Shown here: positions 15,511 through 26,138 of the stretch, piece after piece
How the letters are laid out: each line of letters opens with the position of its first letter
Numbering within the stretch: the stretch's first letter is position 1
NCBI GenBank assembly: GCA_037176885.1
Contig: JAWWNJ010000055.1
Location: 682,001 to 746,000, forward strand
Direction of reading: 5' to 3'
Length of the DNA stretch: 64,000 bases
Origin: Favolaschia claudopus
Lineage: Eukaryota > Basidiomycota > Agaricomycetes > Agaricales > Mycenaceae
The notes under the pieces: generated by a model
Databases searched by the model: none
Seen by the model: only the letters and a program-made list of their open reading frames with translations
What the model was told of the DNA's origin: nothing
Made by a program: the position numbers and the translations under genes

Positions 15511-17539
15511 TCACGTCGCAGCGGACCAGTTGGGGTGAATCGAAATCCATGCCAAGGCTTCAGTGCCACCCAGAACACAGACCCCGGCTTGTTCAGCTAG
15601 AGCAACGTAGTCTCGGAATCTGTTCACCCCTGCTCGCTCATAGATCTGCTTGTCTTGCGCCACGATTTCAACTGCTACAACGCTTCGGGCCGGGCGGGGT
15701 ATCCCTTTGCTCTTGTACTTCCGCAGAACCTCCACTAATGTTCGGTAGAGAGGAGGAGTTGTACCAGGAGAAGACGATGACGATTGGGCAGCGTTCGGTC
15801 GACTATCAGCTGGCGTCAGAAAATCTCTATGGAGAGATATCCAAGCATTGCCGCCAGTTCCCCCCATTTGAATGAGTCTTGTTCTCTCTGCGAGGGCGGT
15901 GAGTTGGCTGAAATTTGTGACCCCTGCTTGCTGATAGACTGTCTGGGCTAATCCAACCAGCTCGTAGCCTACCTCCGACCGAAGAGGCTGCCGGACGCCC
16001 TTCGCCGCATGCTTAAGAAGCACAGTAACAAGGGGTCGGAAAGCAGGAAGTACGTGCTTCATGAACGGCTCCTCGGAGTCCGCTTCGGTCACAGTGTCGT
16101 TGACTTGGGTTGGTACTACAGTAGGTGCGACAGATCCCGCCGGTGGCACGGTGGAATCCCCTAGGTGAAGAGGTGTGACCAAAGGCAAAGCAGGGGCAGA
16201 GATTGTTTCCAGGGTGTCAGACGCTTTATGTTCCTCCGTCGAGACCGACCCGGATGGGAGAATGTTGGCTTCGGTTTGTTGATCGTCATTCCTCTCTGTA
16301 CACAGAGATGGGCTGTGGGGATGTTTTCCCAAGACGGTAGTTGGTTGGGCGGGAGTGAGCGCAGACAAGACAGCTTGTCTGGCCTCTGGTATGGAGCTGC
16401 ATGGTCCTGGAGCAACAACCAGCGAGTTCGCAGACATCGGGACGGCCTCATCACTGTTATCTACGACTTGAGCGCCAAGCGGAGAAGCGATCGGGGATTT
16501 GACCGCCCTCACGTTAATTTGTTCCGGCAGTGGTGGCACAGGGATGTACTGCTGCGGTTTATATCTTTCTTTGCAAGATGGAGGTCGGTAGGCGAGCTCT
16601 GAAGACGCCAACATGGGATCTGCTTTGGGAATTTGCGGCGAAGAAGCGACCTCCGCTTCAAGTGTTTCTGGAGAGACAACTTTGGAGTTGAGGTCTCCGA
16701 AGAAGGACGGACCCTTGTTGGTCCCAACGACCGTATCATTCTTTTGAGGTAGCTGAAAAGCCCGAAACGACGGAGTTTCCGGGGTCGGCAGATAGCTGAA
16801 TCTGCGTGCGCTGGGCGACTGGAAAGTAAATGAATTCCGCCGCGTGGTCGAAGATTCTTCTGTGGCTTCCAGGGAGGATGAGGGGTTGGCAATCCCTAAT
16901 ACTTCTCTATTCCAGTCCAGCCAGACCGAAGCCTGGCGTTTGAGACTGGGATGCGCCCCCGGAAGTGGAAGAGAGATAACAACAACATCGTATTGACGCA
17001 ATCGCAAGATGGAAACCGGATATGCAAAGTCGCGATCGCCCGATATCAGGATCAAGGTCGCGGGAGCACGGTGGTCCATGGCGTAAGCCAGCATGTCGAC
17101 TGCGAAGCGTGAATTTGATGCGCAACGGTCCAGTGAGGCTCAACAAACCTATGATCATTTGATCCGCCACGTTCTTTCGGCCGTTATGAGGGCAGTCGGT
17201 CAATGACACGCCAGAGGACTGGAGTTCGGATCGAAGACTAAGAGACCTGAAAGTGTCTTGCTCCGGGACCTCCATGTATGCCTTGAAATATTTGACCGGA
17301 CCAAACCTATGGGCTACATTACGGATGCTACCAACGACTTCATAGCCTGAGGGAGAAAACAACGTTAAGAAGATGAGACACGAGAATGAACGTCAACCCA
17401 ACCCGAGACTTGAGACGAAGCATGACAGTTTTCTGTCCAAATCCGTTCTGTGAACTCGGTGTGGTTGTTGAAACCTGACTTTACCATAATCCCAGAAGAT
17501 GGCAACCTCCGGCGACGAATGTGAGTTGTGCGACTGCAT
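15511..17539 (-). CDS. NYN-domain RNase-like protein with two C-terminal repeat modules
   Basis: The N-terminal NYN (PIN-like) domain is assembled from small exons: VAIFWDYENC, SGYEVVGSIRNVAHRFGPVK, ADQMIIVDMLAYAM and LILISGDRDFAYPVSILR. Acidic residues sit where this nuclease fold binds metal. A long low-complexity Ser/Pro-rich linker follows. The last about 160 residues carry two related modules of about 65 residues. Each ends AE-x-(7-10)-GG-x-(3-4)-AWIS(L/I)H and resembles OST-HTH/LOTUS winged helices. That layout recalls MARF1/Limkain-type RNA regulators. NYN assignment is firm; the LOTUS reading is inference. The start ATG at 17539 precedes MQSHNSHSS. Confidence 0.82.
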
Positions 17540-18003
17540 AATGGTGGAGGTAGAAAGGAAAGCTTATTTGAAGCGTGTGATGCCTGAACAAAAAGGCATG
17601 TGCTGAACGTGGGGGTACGTCGGAAATCTCGTGACTTTGTGTCGCTGCCAGGTGGGTGATTGTCCAGGTTGTGCGAATAGGGACAGTCAAGAGCCTGAAT
17701 TGCGCAGAGCAAACAAAATTCAAAGCAGATTCGCTGAGCCATATACAAACGCCACAAGGCAAGAGGTTCCCAAGTAACCAATCGTTAGCAGTCGTCAGCG
17801 GGGTTCAGATCGATGTTCAAAAGCGAGGGAAGGCCGGTCGCAGACGAATATGCGATGGGTGTATGTATGACTGTGCATCGGGAATACTACAAAAACCATT
17901 CATTGTATCTTCTTTAGCCGCGCAAGGTGGTAATTAATGGTAGGTTTGTGTTGTTTCTTGGCCATGGGCTAGATACATTCAGTAAGGTAAAGTCGCGTAG
18001 AAG
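17540..18003. other. Intergenic region, promoter of the NYN gene
   Basis: 464 bp between the NYN-gene start and the MRP10 stop, both on the minus strand. Scattered short open frames have no recognisable content; nothing else was seen. Confidence 0.4.
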
Positions 18004-18243
18004 CTAGACAATCAAGCGCACAGTGGTCCTCATGCAGTGAAAGAGAGTCTCAGCTGCTTCCTTACATGCCGCCTGGCTCTGGTAGTCGGAGGTGGCAGCC
18101 CAACAACTGAGCATGGCCGCTAATTGCGCCCCACATACGTTGTACGGTTGAGCTGAGACGAGATTATGGATTTCTCTGGTGCATTGTGGAACGTGGAACA
18201 GACCTTTCTTGGGTCGAACCCTCAGCTTTTTAATGTATATCAT
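18004..18243 (-). CDS. MRP10: Mitoribosomal small-subunit protein mS37 (MRP10)
   Basis: CHCH protein of the mitochondrial small ribosomal subunit, imported through Mia40. Two exons (18204-18243 and 18004-18152) give 62 residues, short for the family. It begins MIYIKKLRVRPKK. The twin motif is CGAQLAAMLSC and CKEAAETLFHC, both CX9C, with the family-typical CWAATSDY between. The start at ATG 18243 matches the conserved N-terminus; longer upstream reading is not supported. It is divergent from the UBC6-type gene, 210 bp apart. Confidence 0.88.
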   Translation of the reverse strand: MIYIKKLRVRPKKGLFHVPQCTREIHNLVSAQPYNVCGAQLAAMLSCWAATSDYQSQAACKEAAETLFHCMRTTVRLIV

Positions 18244-18453
18244 CCTGCAGACTCTCGTCCCACAACGTATAGTCGCAGGAAGAGCCCAGCACCAAGTTGG
18301 TACTAACTGGAGGAAAAGTTGCACGTCACTACCGTGACCGTGATCAATTGGCGCCGCGGCTTACTGTAATTACCTTTCTTCCTCCACGTCGACCAACTCG
18401 GTATTCGACGAAATACTCTTTGAATATCCTGCCCTTCTCGTGGTACAACTGCG

Positions 18454-19616
18454 ATGGCAGGTCTTAACAAGAATAACTCCGGTAGGTGGCATTGCTACAC
18501 TCTGCTCTCAGAACCTGATTCGATGTGAGACCAGCTGTTAAGCGTATAATGCAAGAAGTATGCATGTCTGTATTCCGCTAGTCAACTATCTCATCCAGAT
18601 CTGGACGTAGGCTCGAGAACTTGCAAATGACCCATCACCCGAATATTCTGCTGCACCGCTGGAAGACGACATATTCGTTCGTTGTACACTGGTCACCGCT
18701 GCCCGCACGCTCTTCACCTGTTGCTCTAGGAATGGCATTGCACCCTTCGTGGGCCCGCTGGCACAGAATTTGAAGGAGGTTAGTTCCTCTCATACCAGTC
18801 CTGGTATCCCGGATTCATAATTCCCAACAAGGCCTGTATCATTTCCGAATCCTGCTACCGGCTGAGTATCCATTTCGACCACCCTCAATCATGATGCTTA
18901 CCCCGAGCGGCCGATTTGAAACCGATACCAAGGTCAGTGTTATCGTTCGGTGCAAGATGTTTCCACCCCACTCATGTTTTCTCAGATATGTATAAGTTTC
19001 ACCAGTTGTTAGTTCTGTGTACTGTGTTTTTGTTTCATTGTCTTATTGTGGGACCACCAGATCATGAAGAGTTGTGGCAGCCTGCCTGGGGCGTTCGAAC
19101 AGGCAAGGATCGAAAAATTGAGCGTCATTCAAAATGTTCTAACTTCGATACAGCAATAATCGGCCTGCAGGGGTTCTTTCCCCTGAAAGGCAAAGCCGCT
19201 GTAGGGATTGGTTCGATAGAACATCCTATTCCTGAGCGAAAGCGCCTCGCCCAGCTGTAAGAGCCTCGTCATTTCGCGTGAATTTTGTTAAGATTTGTTT
19301 TAGATCGCGTTCATGGGTGTGCTCGACATGCCAAGAGTCGAATTTAACCCTCCTCCCTGACCCTCCATCTGGTGACAGTGGCTTTCATGGTACAGGGACG
19401 GGAAGAGTGTTGGAAGAGTCCCGAGCTCCAGAGCCACCCACCCCTGTCGCGGCCGTCCCTGACGCCAATTTGGGTTCTCCTCAGGTTCCCGATGTCTCCC
19501 CGGCGCCGCGCACAGTTTCTCAAACGAAACCCCAGCGGCCGCCGATTTTGCTAGACGGCCTCATCTGCGTCATCCTTGTCTTGGTCTGTAGCATTGTATT
19601 CCGGAGGATGTTCTGA
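18454..19616 (+). CDS. UBC6: Tail-anchored E2 ubiquitin-conjugating enzyme (UBC6/UBE2J type)
   Basis: ER-membrane E2 that supplies ubiquitin to ERAD ligases. The first exon MAGLNKNNS joins AVKRIMQEARELANDPS, then PLEDDIFEWHCTLRGPAG, GGLYHFRILLPAEYPFRPPS and GRFETDTKICISFT, where the Cys of KICIS is the active-site position. EELWQPAWGVRTAIIGLQGF follows. The C-terminal half is Pro-rich and closes with one hydrophobic segment (GLICVILVLVCSIVF) before RRMF, the expected tail anchor. Six or more short introns; one donor is the weak GTTGTT. Confidence 0.92.
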
Positions 19617-19819
19617 TGGTGTATGGATGTAAAGAGTATAATTTCTGTTCAATAAATCGGATATAGGGTCAGCACTAAGGCTAAGGCCTAAAGGTTCAAC
19701 GTCCACTGCCAGGGGCAACCGATCAACTGTGCATCGAGTTGGAGTCCGACGCCGCCATCGACTGATAAAACCTACGGTCTCGGCTTTCTTGTCTCCAACC
19801 TTGACTGCTCCGTTAACTT

Positions 19820-20152
19820 ATGTCCCGGCCAGTCAATAATAGGCGCAGCAAATCCCTGCATATCCCAACTAAGTCCCTCAGGGCGCCCATTCCCCCTTCC
19901 CTCCTTCAGTCCCCACACCTTGGCCCCCAAAGCATATTTCAACGCGTCGCTTCCCCTCGTATATCCAATGTGGACGATGCGTGGCTGCAAGACACAGTTC
20001 CGCAGCATGGCGTGGTCAAACCACCTCAACAACCAGATAAATCGGCAGCGCCGGTTACTCAATCATCTCAGAGCAGGGGCACTCCACGACCACCATTCAA
20101 GTCGCGCAGCACAGAATTCACCGGAAAGTCCCTTCGCCCTGCAGAGCAATGA
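19820..20152 (+). CDS. Small proline/serine-rich hypothetical protein
   Basis: An open frame of 110 codons starting MSRPVNNRRSK, rich in Pro, Ser and Arg, with no recognised domain. A second open frame overlaps it in another register and continues to 20288, ending LADLLVRKHLHIPK, so a spliced product joining the two is possible; I found no convincing intron. It could be non-coding. It sits between UBC6 and the SF3A1 gene. Confidence 0.3.
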   Translation: MSRPVNNRRSKSLHIPTKSLRAPIPPSLLQSPHLGPQSIFQRVASPRISNVDDAWLQDTVPQHGVVKPPQQPDKSAAPVTQSSQSRGTPRPPFKSRSTEFTGKSLRPAEQ

Positions 20153-20393
20153 TGCGAATGTGCTACGATCTACGCCCTCGGGTGTGGTGCGCACCTACTT
20201 TCCTTCGAGCAACTCAACGGTCATTGCCTCTGCGAGGATGACCCTGGCAGACTTGCTTGTCCGAAAGCATCTTCACATACCGAAGTGACAATCAGTAGAA
20301 TCCCTCAACACCGATCTATCGTATCATACACTGCTTCACGGCGTTAATTCATCCAAAGAACTACTATGCTTACACGCAACCTTTTATCATCCC

Positions 20394-22975
20394 TCACTTC
20401 TTCTTCGCGTCCCGTACGCTTAGTACCAATAGATCTTCGTCTTCGAGATTGTACACCGCGATCGTGTCTTTGTTATTGAGCATCTTGCCCAAGTATGAAA
20501 GTCTGATGCGCGATACGGGGACGCTGCTGCCGGTATGCAGTTGAATACGATCACGGAGAGTGGAAACGAGAAGGTTCAAGGGCAAATCGGGGATTGTTAC
20601 GACGCTTCCGTCGAGTTTCCATTCAGGTTTGGAACTGTCGTTTGGCAGCTGAACCTGAAGCGAAATCGGGTGCTTCGCAATGCGTAATTTAGTCGGGCAG
20701 TCATAAGTTAGCATGCAAAATGTGTACTCACCGGATGCCTTGCAATCCAATCTGCCTCGGCGTATAATTGACCACCGGGTAATTTCGCCACACGCTGACG
20801 TTTTGCAGGAGGCATGTCGTCTGCATTTCCCTCCATCTCGTCAGCAGAGCGTACCATGCCGGCCGCCGCTGCAGACTGAAGAGCACCATTGGCTGCGGCA
20901 AGAGCAGCGGCACGAGTCGGATGCATCCCGGGCGCCGGCGGCTGATAGCCAAACGGTTGGGCCGAATCTAATCCCTGATAATGTAGAGGTGGCAACATCA
21001 CAGGTGGAGGATACGCAGACGCGGGTTGGGGACCAGAAGAGACTGTTGCAGCGGTGAACGCAGGGTTTGATATATTCGCAGGAGCTTGCGGGGGAGCTGG
21101 GAGCGAGGCGGGGGGAGGTGGTAAGCCCGCCGTTAATGGCGGAGGAATGGCAGCAGGACCAATTCCGGGCCCGATTGCGTTTATTTCTTGGCTGATGAGA
21201 CGCCAGGTGAGCAGGTAAATGGACATAATACTATGAACGCATCAACTCACGGTCCTAAACCCTTTGCTCGGTGAATTGCAGCAATTTGTTCGTCGAAATT
21301 GACGTTTGTTGAGAATTTATCGAGAGTGTTCGCCTTTGAGGCTGTGTGACCGTCCCAAACCACCTTCTCGCGTTCTTTGCGCTTTTCACGTTCTTCCTCC
21401 TCTTCCTTTTTGCGTCGCTCTTCATCGGCCTCCGCGCCGAAAATATCAACACGGGTACGAGCTAGACCCTTGAGAGCGGAAACAACATTTGCACCGCTTT
21501 GAAGCTCGGAAGCCTGAGCCTTGCGAGCTTCCAATGCATTACGTTGCTCTTTCCACTTCGGATCGAGTAGCTCAATACGCATATGTTCCTGTAGCTCGTC
21601 GACAGGAATCTGTTGGCCGCAGATACTGCAAGTTGTCATTGCCTCCTTATTATTTTTAGCGCCGACTTGGAGAACATGAGCGAAGAAAAAAGAAAAAATT
21701 GAACAGGATCACTCACGTTTGGGAACATAGTTAGTCCTGATCTTCATTGGACCGGCAGTATTGACAGAGCTTGCTTGCAATGCTTTGGCTCTTTCGATTT
21801 CTCTCTCGCGCTCTTCTGTTTCCCGTTTCTTCCTTTCTTCGGCGGCCTCCTCGTCATCGCTCTCCTCCATATTGGCGTCCTCACCCGCACCCATTCCAAC
21901 ACCTCCGACGGCAGCTGCAGCTTCTGCTTCTGCGGCAGCTTGTTTAGCCTTGTGGGCTTCAATGTCATCGACAGTGTTCTCCATGATCATGGCCGCCATT
22001 CTCTTCTGTGCGAGAGTCATGTTCTCCACTTCTTGAACACTCATCGGCGGCGGCAGCTCTGAGTTGGCATCGGCAGCAGTGAATTCGATGGTTTGGACAA
22101 TATGATAATCATGCCAGTCAATCTCGGCAAAAGCAACTATATGGCAATGCATTGAAGATTTGTCTAGTGATTGAAACAAATTGCTCACTTCGCTCTGCTT
22201 CCTGATCGTCCTGGCGTTTTTTGTCCTGTTCTCTTTTATTCCGCTCCCACTTTGCATGCGTTCTAGCGACTTCAAGGGATTTCCATTTCGCACCCTCATC
22301 GGTGCGTCCCTTGAGCTGTTGCAGCATCTCCTGGTTAGGGTGTAGAACTTTGGTGTATTGCTCGACCAACCGGTTGAAATATCCAAAGAGTGAGTGAGTG
22401 GGCCTAAGAAAATCAAACTGATAATTCCGACCCTCGCGGGCGGAGAGAGAGGCAAGAAACATGCGCCCACGACGCGCAGTGAAGAGGGCGGTTAGCTTCA
22501 TTATGTCCCTAAGGTTGATATATTGTTCGGCGCGACTTGCTTGAACTCAGAAATGGGATACGCACAAGTCGATTGTGCTTATGTTGGGCAGGTCCAAGAT
22601 ATATTCGGGGGCAGGAGGTTCGACCCCTATATCGATAGGCTCAACCGCCTCGGCCCCGGCTTCTTGGCCCTCTTTCGGTGCGGCGTCATCTCCCATGTCC
22701 CCTTGCGCGACTTTGTCCATTTTGTTCCGGTAATAGGCATGGTAGGGGTCGGCAGGATTCAAGAACGAAAATTTGGGGTCGGAGCGTTGTCCTTCGCGAA
22801 TTTTGTCCTCGAATTGTGGGGGGTTGGCGGACCGAGCAACAAAAATTGCCGTGCGGTCAATGACAGATTTTATCTCTGGCGGAGGGAGAATGAGGCCGCT
22901 AGCGAATCTGGGACCATTGATATACTCCATGGACGCGTCTGCGTCGGCATGCCCGTTGACAGCATCGACGCTCAT
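20394..22975 (-). CDS. PRP21: Splicing factor 3A subunit 1 (SURP, ubiquitin-like)
   Basis: U2 snRNP component required for prespliceosome assembly. It starts MSVDAVNGHAD. SURP module 1 is IFVARSANPPQFEDKIRE with NPADPYHAYYRNK; SURP 2 lies in the region with LFGYFNRLVEQYTKVLHP. A charged central part contains EVENMTLAQKRMAAMIMENT, DEQIAAIHRAKGLGP and a Pro/Ala-rich segment. The C-terminus is a ubiquitin-like domain with VSRIRLSYLGKMLNNKDTI, ending RDAKKK. Several introns. The family is unmistakable. Confidence 0.94.
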
Positions 22976-23524
22976 GGTGGTCTCGCAGAGAGAAAGAGTG
23001 TGTGACAGCGTGACTCAATCATCTATCTTTCTCTCCGCCTTATGTTTGGCGCCTTTCGAGCGTCTCATGTAAACTTGGGTGGTCTTCTCTGGTCTGTCTC
23101 CCAATTCTGGTGCATCTCCAGCAATTGATTTCGCTCAGGAAGACGCCGTGGAAGTTATCACCAACCCGCAAAGCCAATGCGCGCGCCAGACTGAAAAAGG
23201 TGGACGCCGTGATAGAGGCAGTTAGAGCGAGTGGTATTCAGTGTCATTCATTGGTATACACCGTTATTACACAACCGGCTCTTCGCTGAGATACTGTAGG
23301 ACCGGGCCCTCGAATTACCCAAGGAGCACGAGATGCCCGCGAAGGACAAATACACAATCTTCACTCCGCACGCGGCTGGTTACAGAAAGGGCATCCATAA
23401 AACACCCAAATGGACGAGAGTGCGCAAATGTTTCAATCATGCAGAGACTGAGGCTGAAACACATCTAGCTCACGCAAAGAACAAACCCTAAAGGTTTCTA
23501 GTCGTATGGTATACGAATTACTGC
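22976..23524. other. Intergenic region upstream of the SF3A1 gene
   Basis: About 550 bp between the SF3A1 start and the CMS1 stop, both on the minus strand. It holds the SF3A1 promoter and CMS1 3' sequence; no recognisable gene was seen. Confidence 0.4.
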
Positions 23525-24611
23525 TTAGAAAAGTACAACCTGGATTTTGCCCTCCTTAATGCCTTCCACCACTTTTGGCGCGCCCAACACCATCTTGAAT
23601 ACTTCATCTCTCGTCTCCGGAATGTCGAGCATGTTGCGCTTTTTCGAATCGCGGAACGATACATCCAGAATAATATGCGAAAGTGCATTCACCGCGAGCG
23701 CATCTTGATCGTGTGAGCTGGATAAAACAAAGCGAAATAATGCGCACCTGTCTCGCAAAGTAATTTTCCTATTCTGCCCGGCGTCCCTGCGGCAGACCCG
23801 ATTTTGGTCCTTCTCAGGTATGTGACATGCTCGCTCAGCTTGAAATGTTTCGCGAATAGCTTTGCCACTTCTGCGCCTTTTTCGCCTCGAAGTTTCTTGT
23901 CTTTCAGCACCCGCGTCACGTCCACTACCCTGAGAGCCGCCCCAGAAACGAAAAGTAAGGTTGGAGCACCATTCGTTTTGGACTTTTGCGACAATCGAAG
24001 ACGGAGATTAGGAAGAACTATGTCGGTTCTAGTCAAAGCGGTCATGACATGGACGAGCGTAACCTTTGATAATGAAATCCACAAGATTGTCGAGAGTTCT
24101 TGGACCCGTCCACATCGTTGTGTCTGCAATGGAATCGACTGGGGACAGAGGTCAGCGCCGGCCGAATGATGAATGATTTCTCAGTGGCACCCGGTATTCT
24201 TATATCCTCAAGCTCGAGCGGCGACATGACTGAAGCAAATGTCTTTGACTGAAAAGCGGCCAGATATTCGGCGAGAGCGTGTGGAGGTTGGTCTGTTATG
24301 CTCGAATGTTCAGCTGCTTCAGAATCGTTAGCCGCAGCTGCCAGTTTCTGTTTCTGGCGGCAAGTTAGTCTAGATTGTTGGCGCATAATCGTAGTTAATC
24401 CAATCACCTTTCGTTCCTTGAACTTTTGCCTTTCATGCTCTCTTCGTTTCCGCTTTTTGTCGGCTTTCGCAGAGGCAGATTGCGCGGCAGTCGATTCGGG
24501 CTCTCCAATCGGAGTAGATTCATGCCCTTCTGAAGATTCTTCCTCGTCTCCAGACAAAACCACCAGATCATCGGGCACGAAATCGTCCTCAAGGTCGTCT
24601 CCATAAGTCAT
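23525..24611 (-). CDS. CMS1: Cms1-like ribosome biogenesis protein
   Basis: Member of the Cms1 family (degenerate helicase-like fold), linked to 90S pre-ribosome / small-subunit processing. An acidic N-terminus (MTYGDDLEDDFVPDDLVVLS) leads into a KKRKRREHERQKFKERK nuclear-type basic stretch. The conserved region follows: FVSGAALRVVDVTRVLK, KLFAKHFKLSEHVTYLR, GSAAGTPGRIGKLL and LSHIILDVSFRDSKKRNMLD. The closing EGKIQVVLF is typical. I use ATG 24611. It is divergent from the ERI1-like gene, 237 bp apart. Confidence 0.87.
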
Positions 24612-24848
24612 GGCGGTAAAGGAAGGAAGAGAAACGGGAGCGCAGGAGAGTAAGGTGCCCAGATATTTGTAGGAAGTATTTGATGCTCGCCGCGTCGTAG
24701 CTGCAAGTTCGCGAACTTTGCCCAAAGTTGGCAGAGAGGAGAAAGGAAGGTCAGAAATTTCAAGGAAAGCTGTGCAGCGCCGTGGCTTCTCGGTCCGAAT
24801 CCCGGCTCGCTCTTGCGCTCTTGCCGTCGACAGAGACGAATATTAATA

Positions 24849-25966
24849 ATGGCCATTGGCATTGTAGGGGTTGCAGGCTACTCAGGTCTCCTTCTCGCTG
24901 CAGCTCTCGTGCTCGTGTATTTGCGACGCACCAAACCACCCCTTTCAAGCCCACACTCGTCTGTTGATTCGAACGTTGTCCGCGACCAACCTGTTTCTGT
25001 TCCTGCGAAGCAGCCTTACGACGCGTTTCTGGTCTTCGATGTTGAAGCTACCTGTAATAAAGGAACTGATTTCGACTACCCAAACGAAATCATCGTAAAG
25101 AATCTCAGGCTGTGGATCTATACTTCTCATTCATGCCAGTTCTGCAGGAATTCCCGGTCTGTCTCATGCGCTGGAAAAACAGAGATGGCGGCAAAGCTAG
25201 CAGACTCGAGGTAATTGCAGAGTTCCGAAGTTTCGTACAACCAACCTGGCGGCCGAGTCTCTCCAAGTTCTGTGAGGAGCTCACAGGTATCACACAAGTA
25301 TGTCATTCCGACACAAACGCGCCCATTATTCCTTCTCAATTACATTGTCGTTAATATACGAAAAGGACTTAGTCGACTCAGCACCATCCTTTCCTGATGT
25401 TCTGCGGTCCTTTCGTGCTTTCCTAGTTGAGCATAAATTGATCGAAAAAAATGGCAAGCGACGAATCCGCTTCTGCTGGTGCAGTGACGGGCCGTACGAC
25501 ATTCGAGATTTTATCGTGAAGCAGTGCTTTATATCTCAAGTTCAGTTGGCACTCACGAAGATAATGTTCTAAATTGATTCTCATACACAGATCCCATTTC
25601 CGGACTTCATGACGGGCGATATCTTGAACGTCCGCGCTCTAGTCACGGATCACATATCAAGACGACCCGCCACAAAGCATCTACCAGGTAATCTTTCCCG
25701 GTTTTCACGCCTTTCCGCCTCAGAACGGCCCGTTTCCTGTAATAGTGAGTTTGAACATTCCGGGTCAACTATCGGCGCTTGGGATGCCCCCGTTCGTAGG
25801 CCACCAACATAGCGGTATCGATGATGCGAGGAATCTAGCTCGTATTGTCGCCCAGCTCGCCCTCGAAGGTGAACGCCTGCAACCAAACACAAAAATTAAC
25901 ATCCGTCGTCGATGGAGATGGATGGGGAGGGCAGGCCGGATTTTGGAAGACCAACTCGCTCGTTGA
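24849..25966 (+). CDS. ERI1-like DEDDh 3'-5' exonuclease with N-terminal membrane segment
   Basis: Predicted 3'-5' exoribonuclease of the ERI1/3'hExo group, which trims small RNAs, histone mRNA or 5.8S rRNA ends. Catalytic motifs: FLVFDVEATC (first Asp and Glu), CWCSDGPYDIRDF (second Asp) and GHQHSGIDDARNLAR (His and last Asp). PGQLSALGM precedes the last motif, as in the family. The N-terminus has a hydrophobic segment (VGVAGYSGLLLAAALVLVYL) suggesting a membrane anchor, unusual for this family. Several short introns; the C-terminus is basic. Confidence 0.85.
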
Positions 25967-26138
25967 AGGCTTATTCTCTCCCAGCGGCGCGGTATTAAAA
26001 TGATATTCCTTCTATAGTGCCGTATTGTCTGGTGGGTAAGCGATGCCTCGATATCAAAAGAGCTACATTGTTGTGCAAAAAGTAACATGATTTCCTTCTA
26101 AAACATCCGTGCATGAACGAGCGTATCCAGCCATTTTT

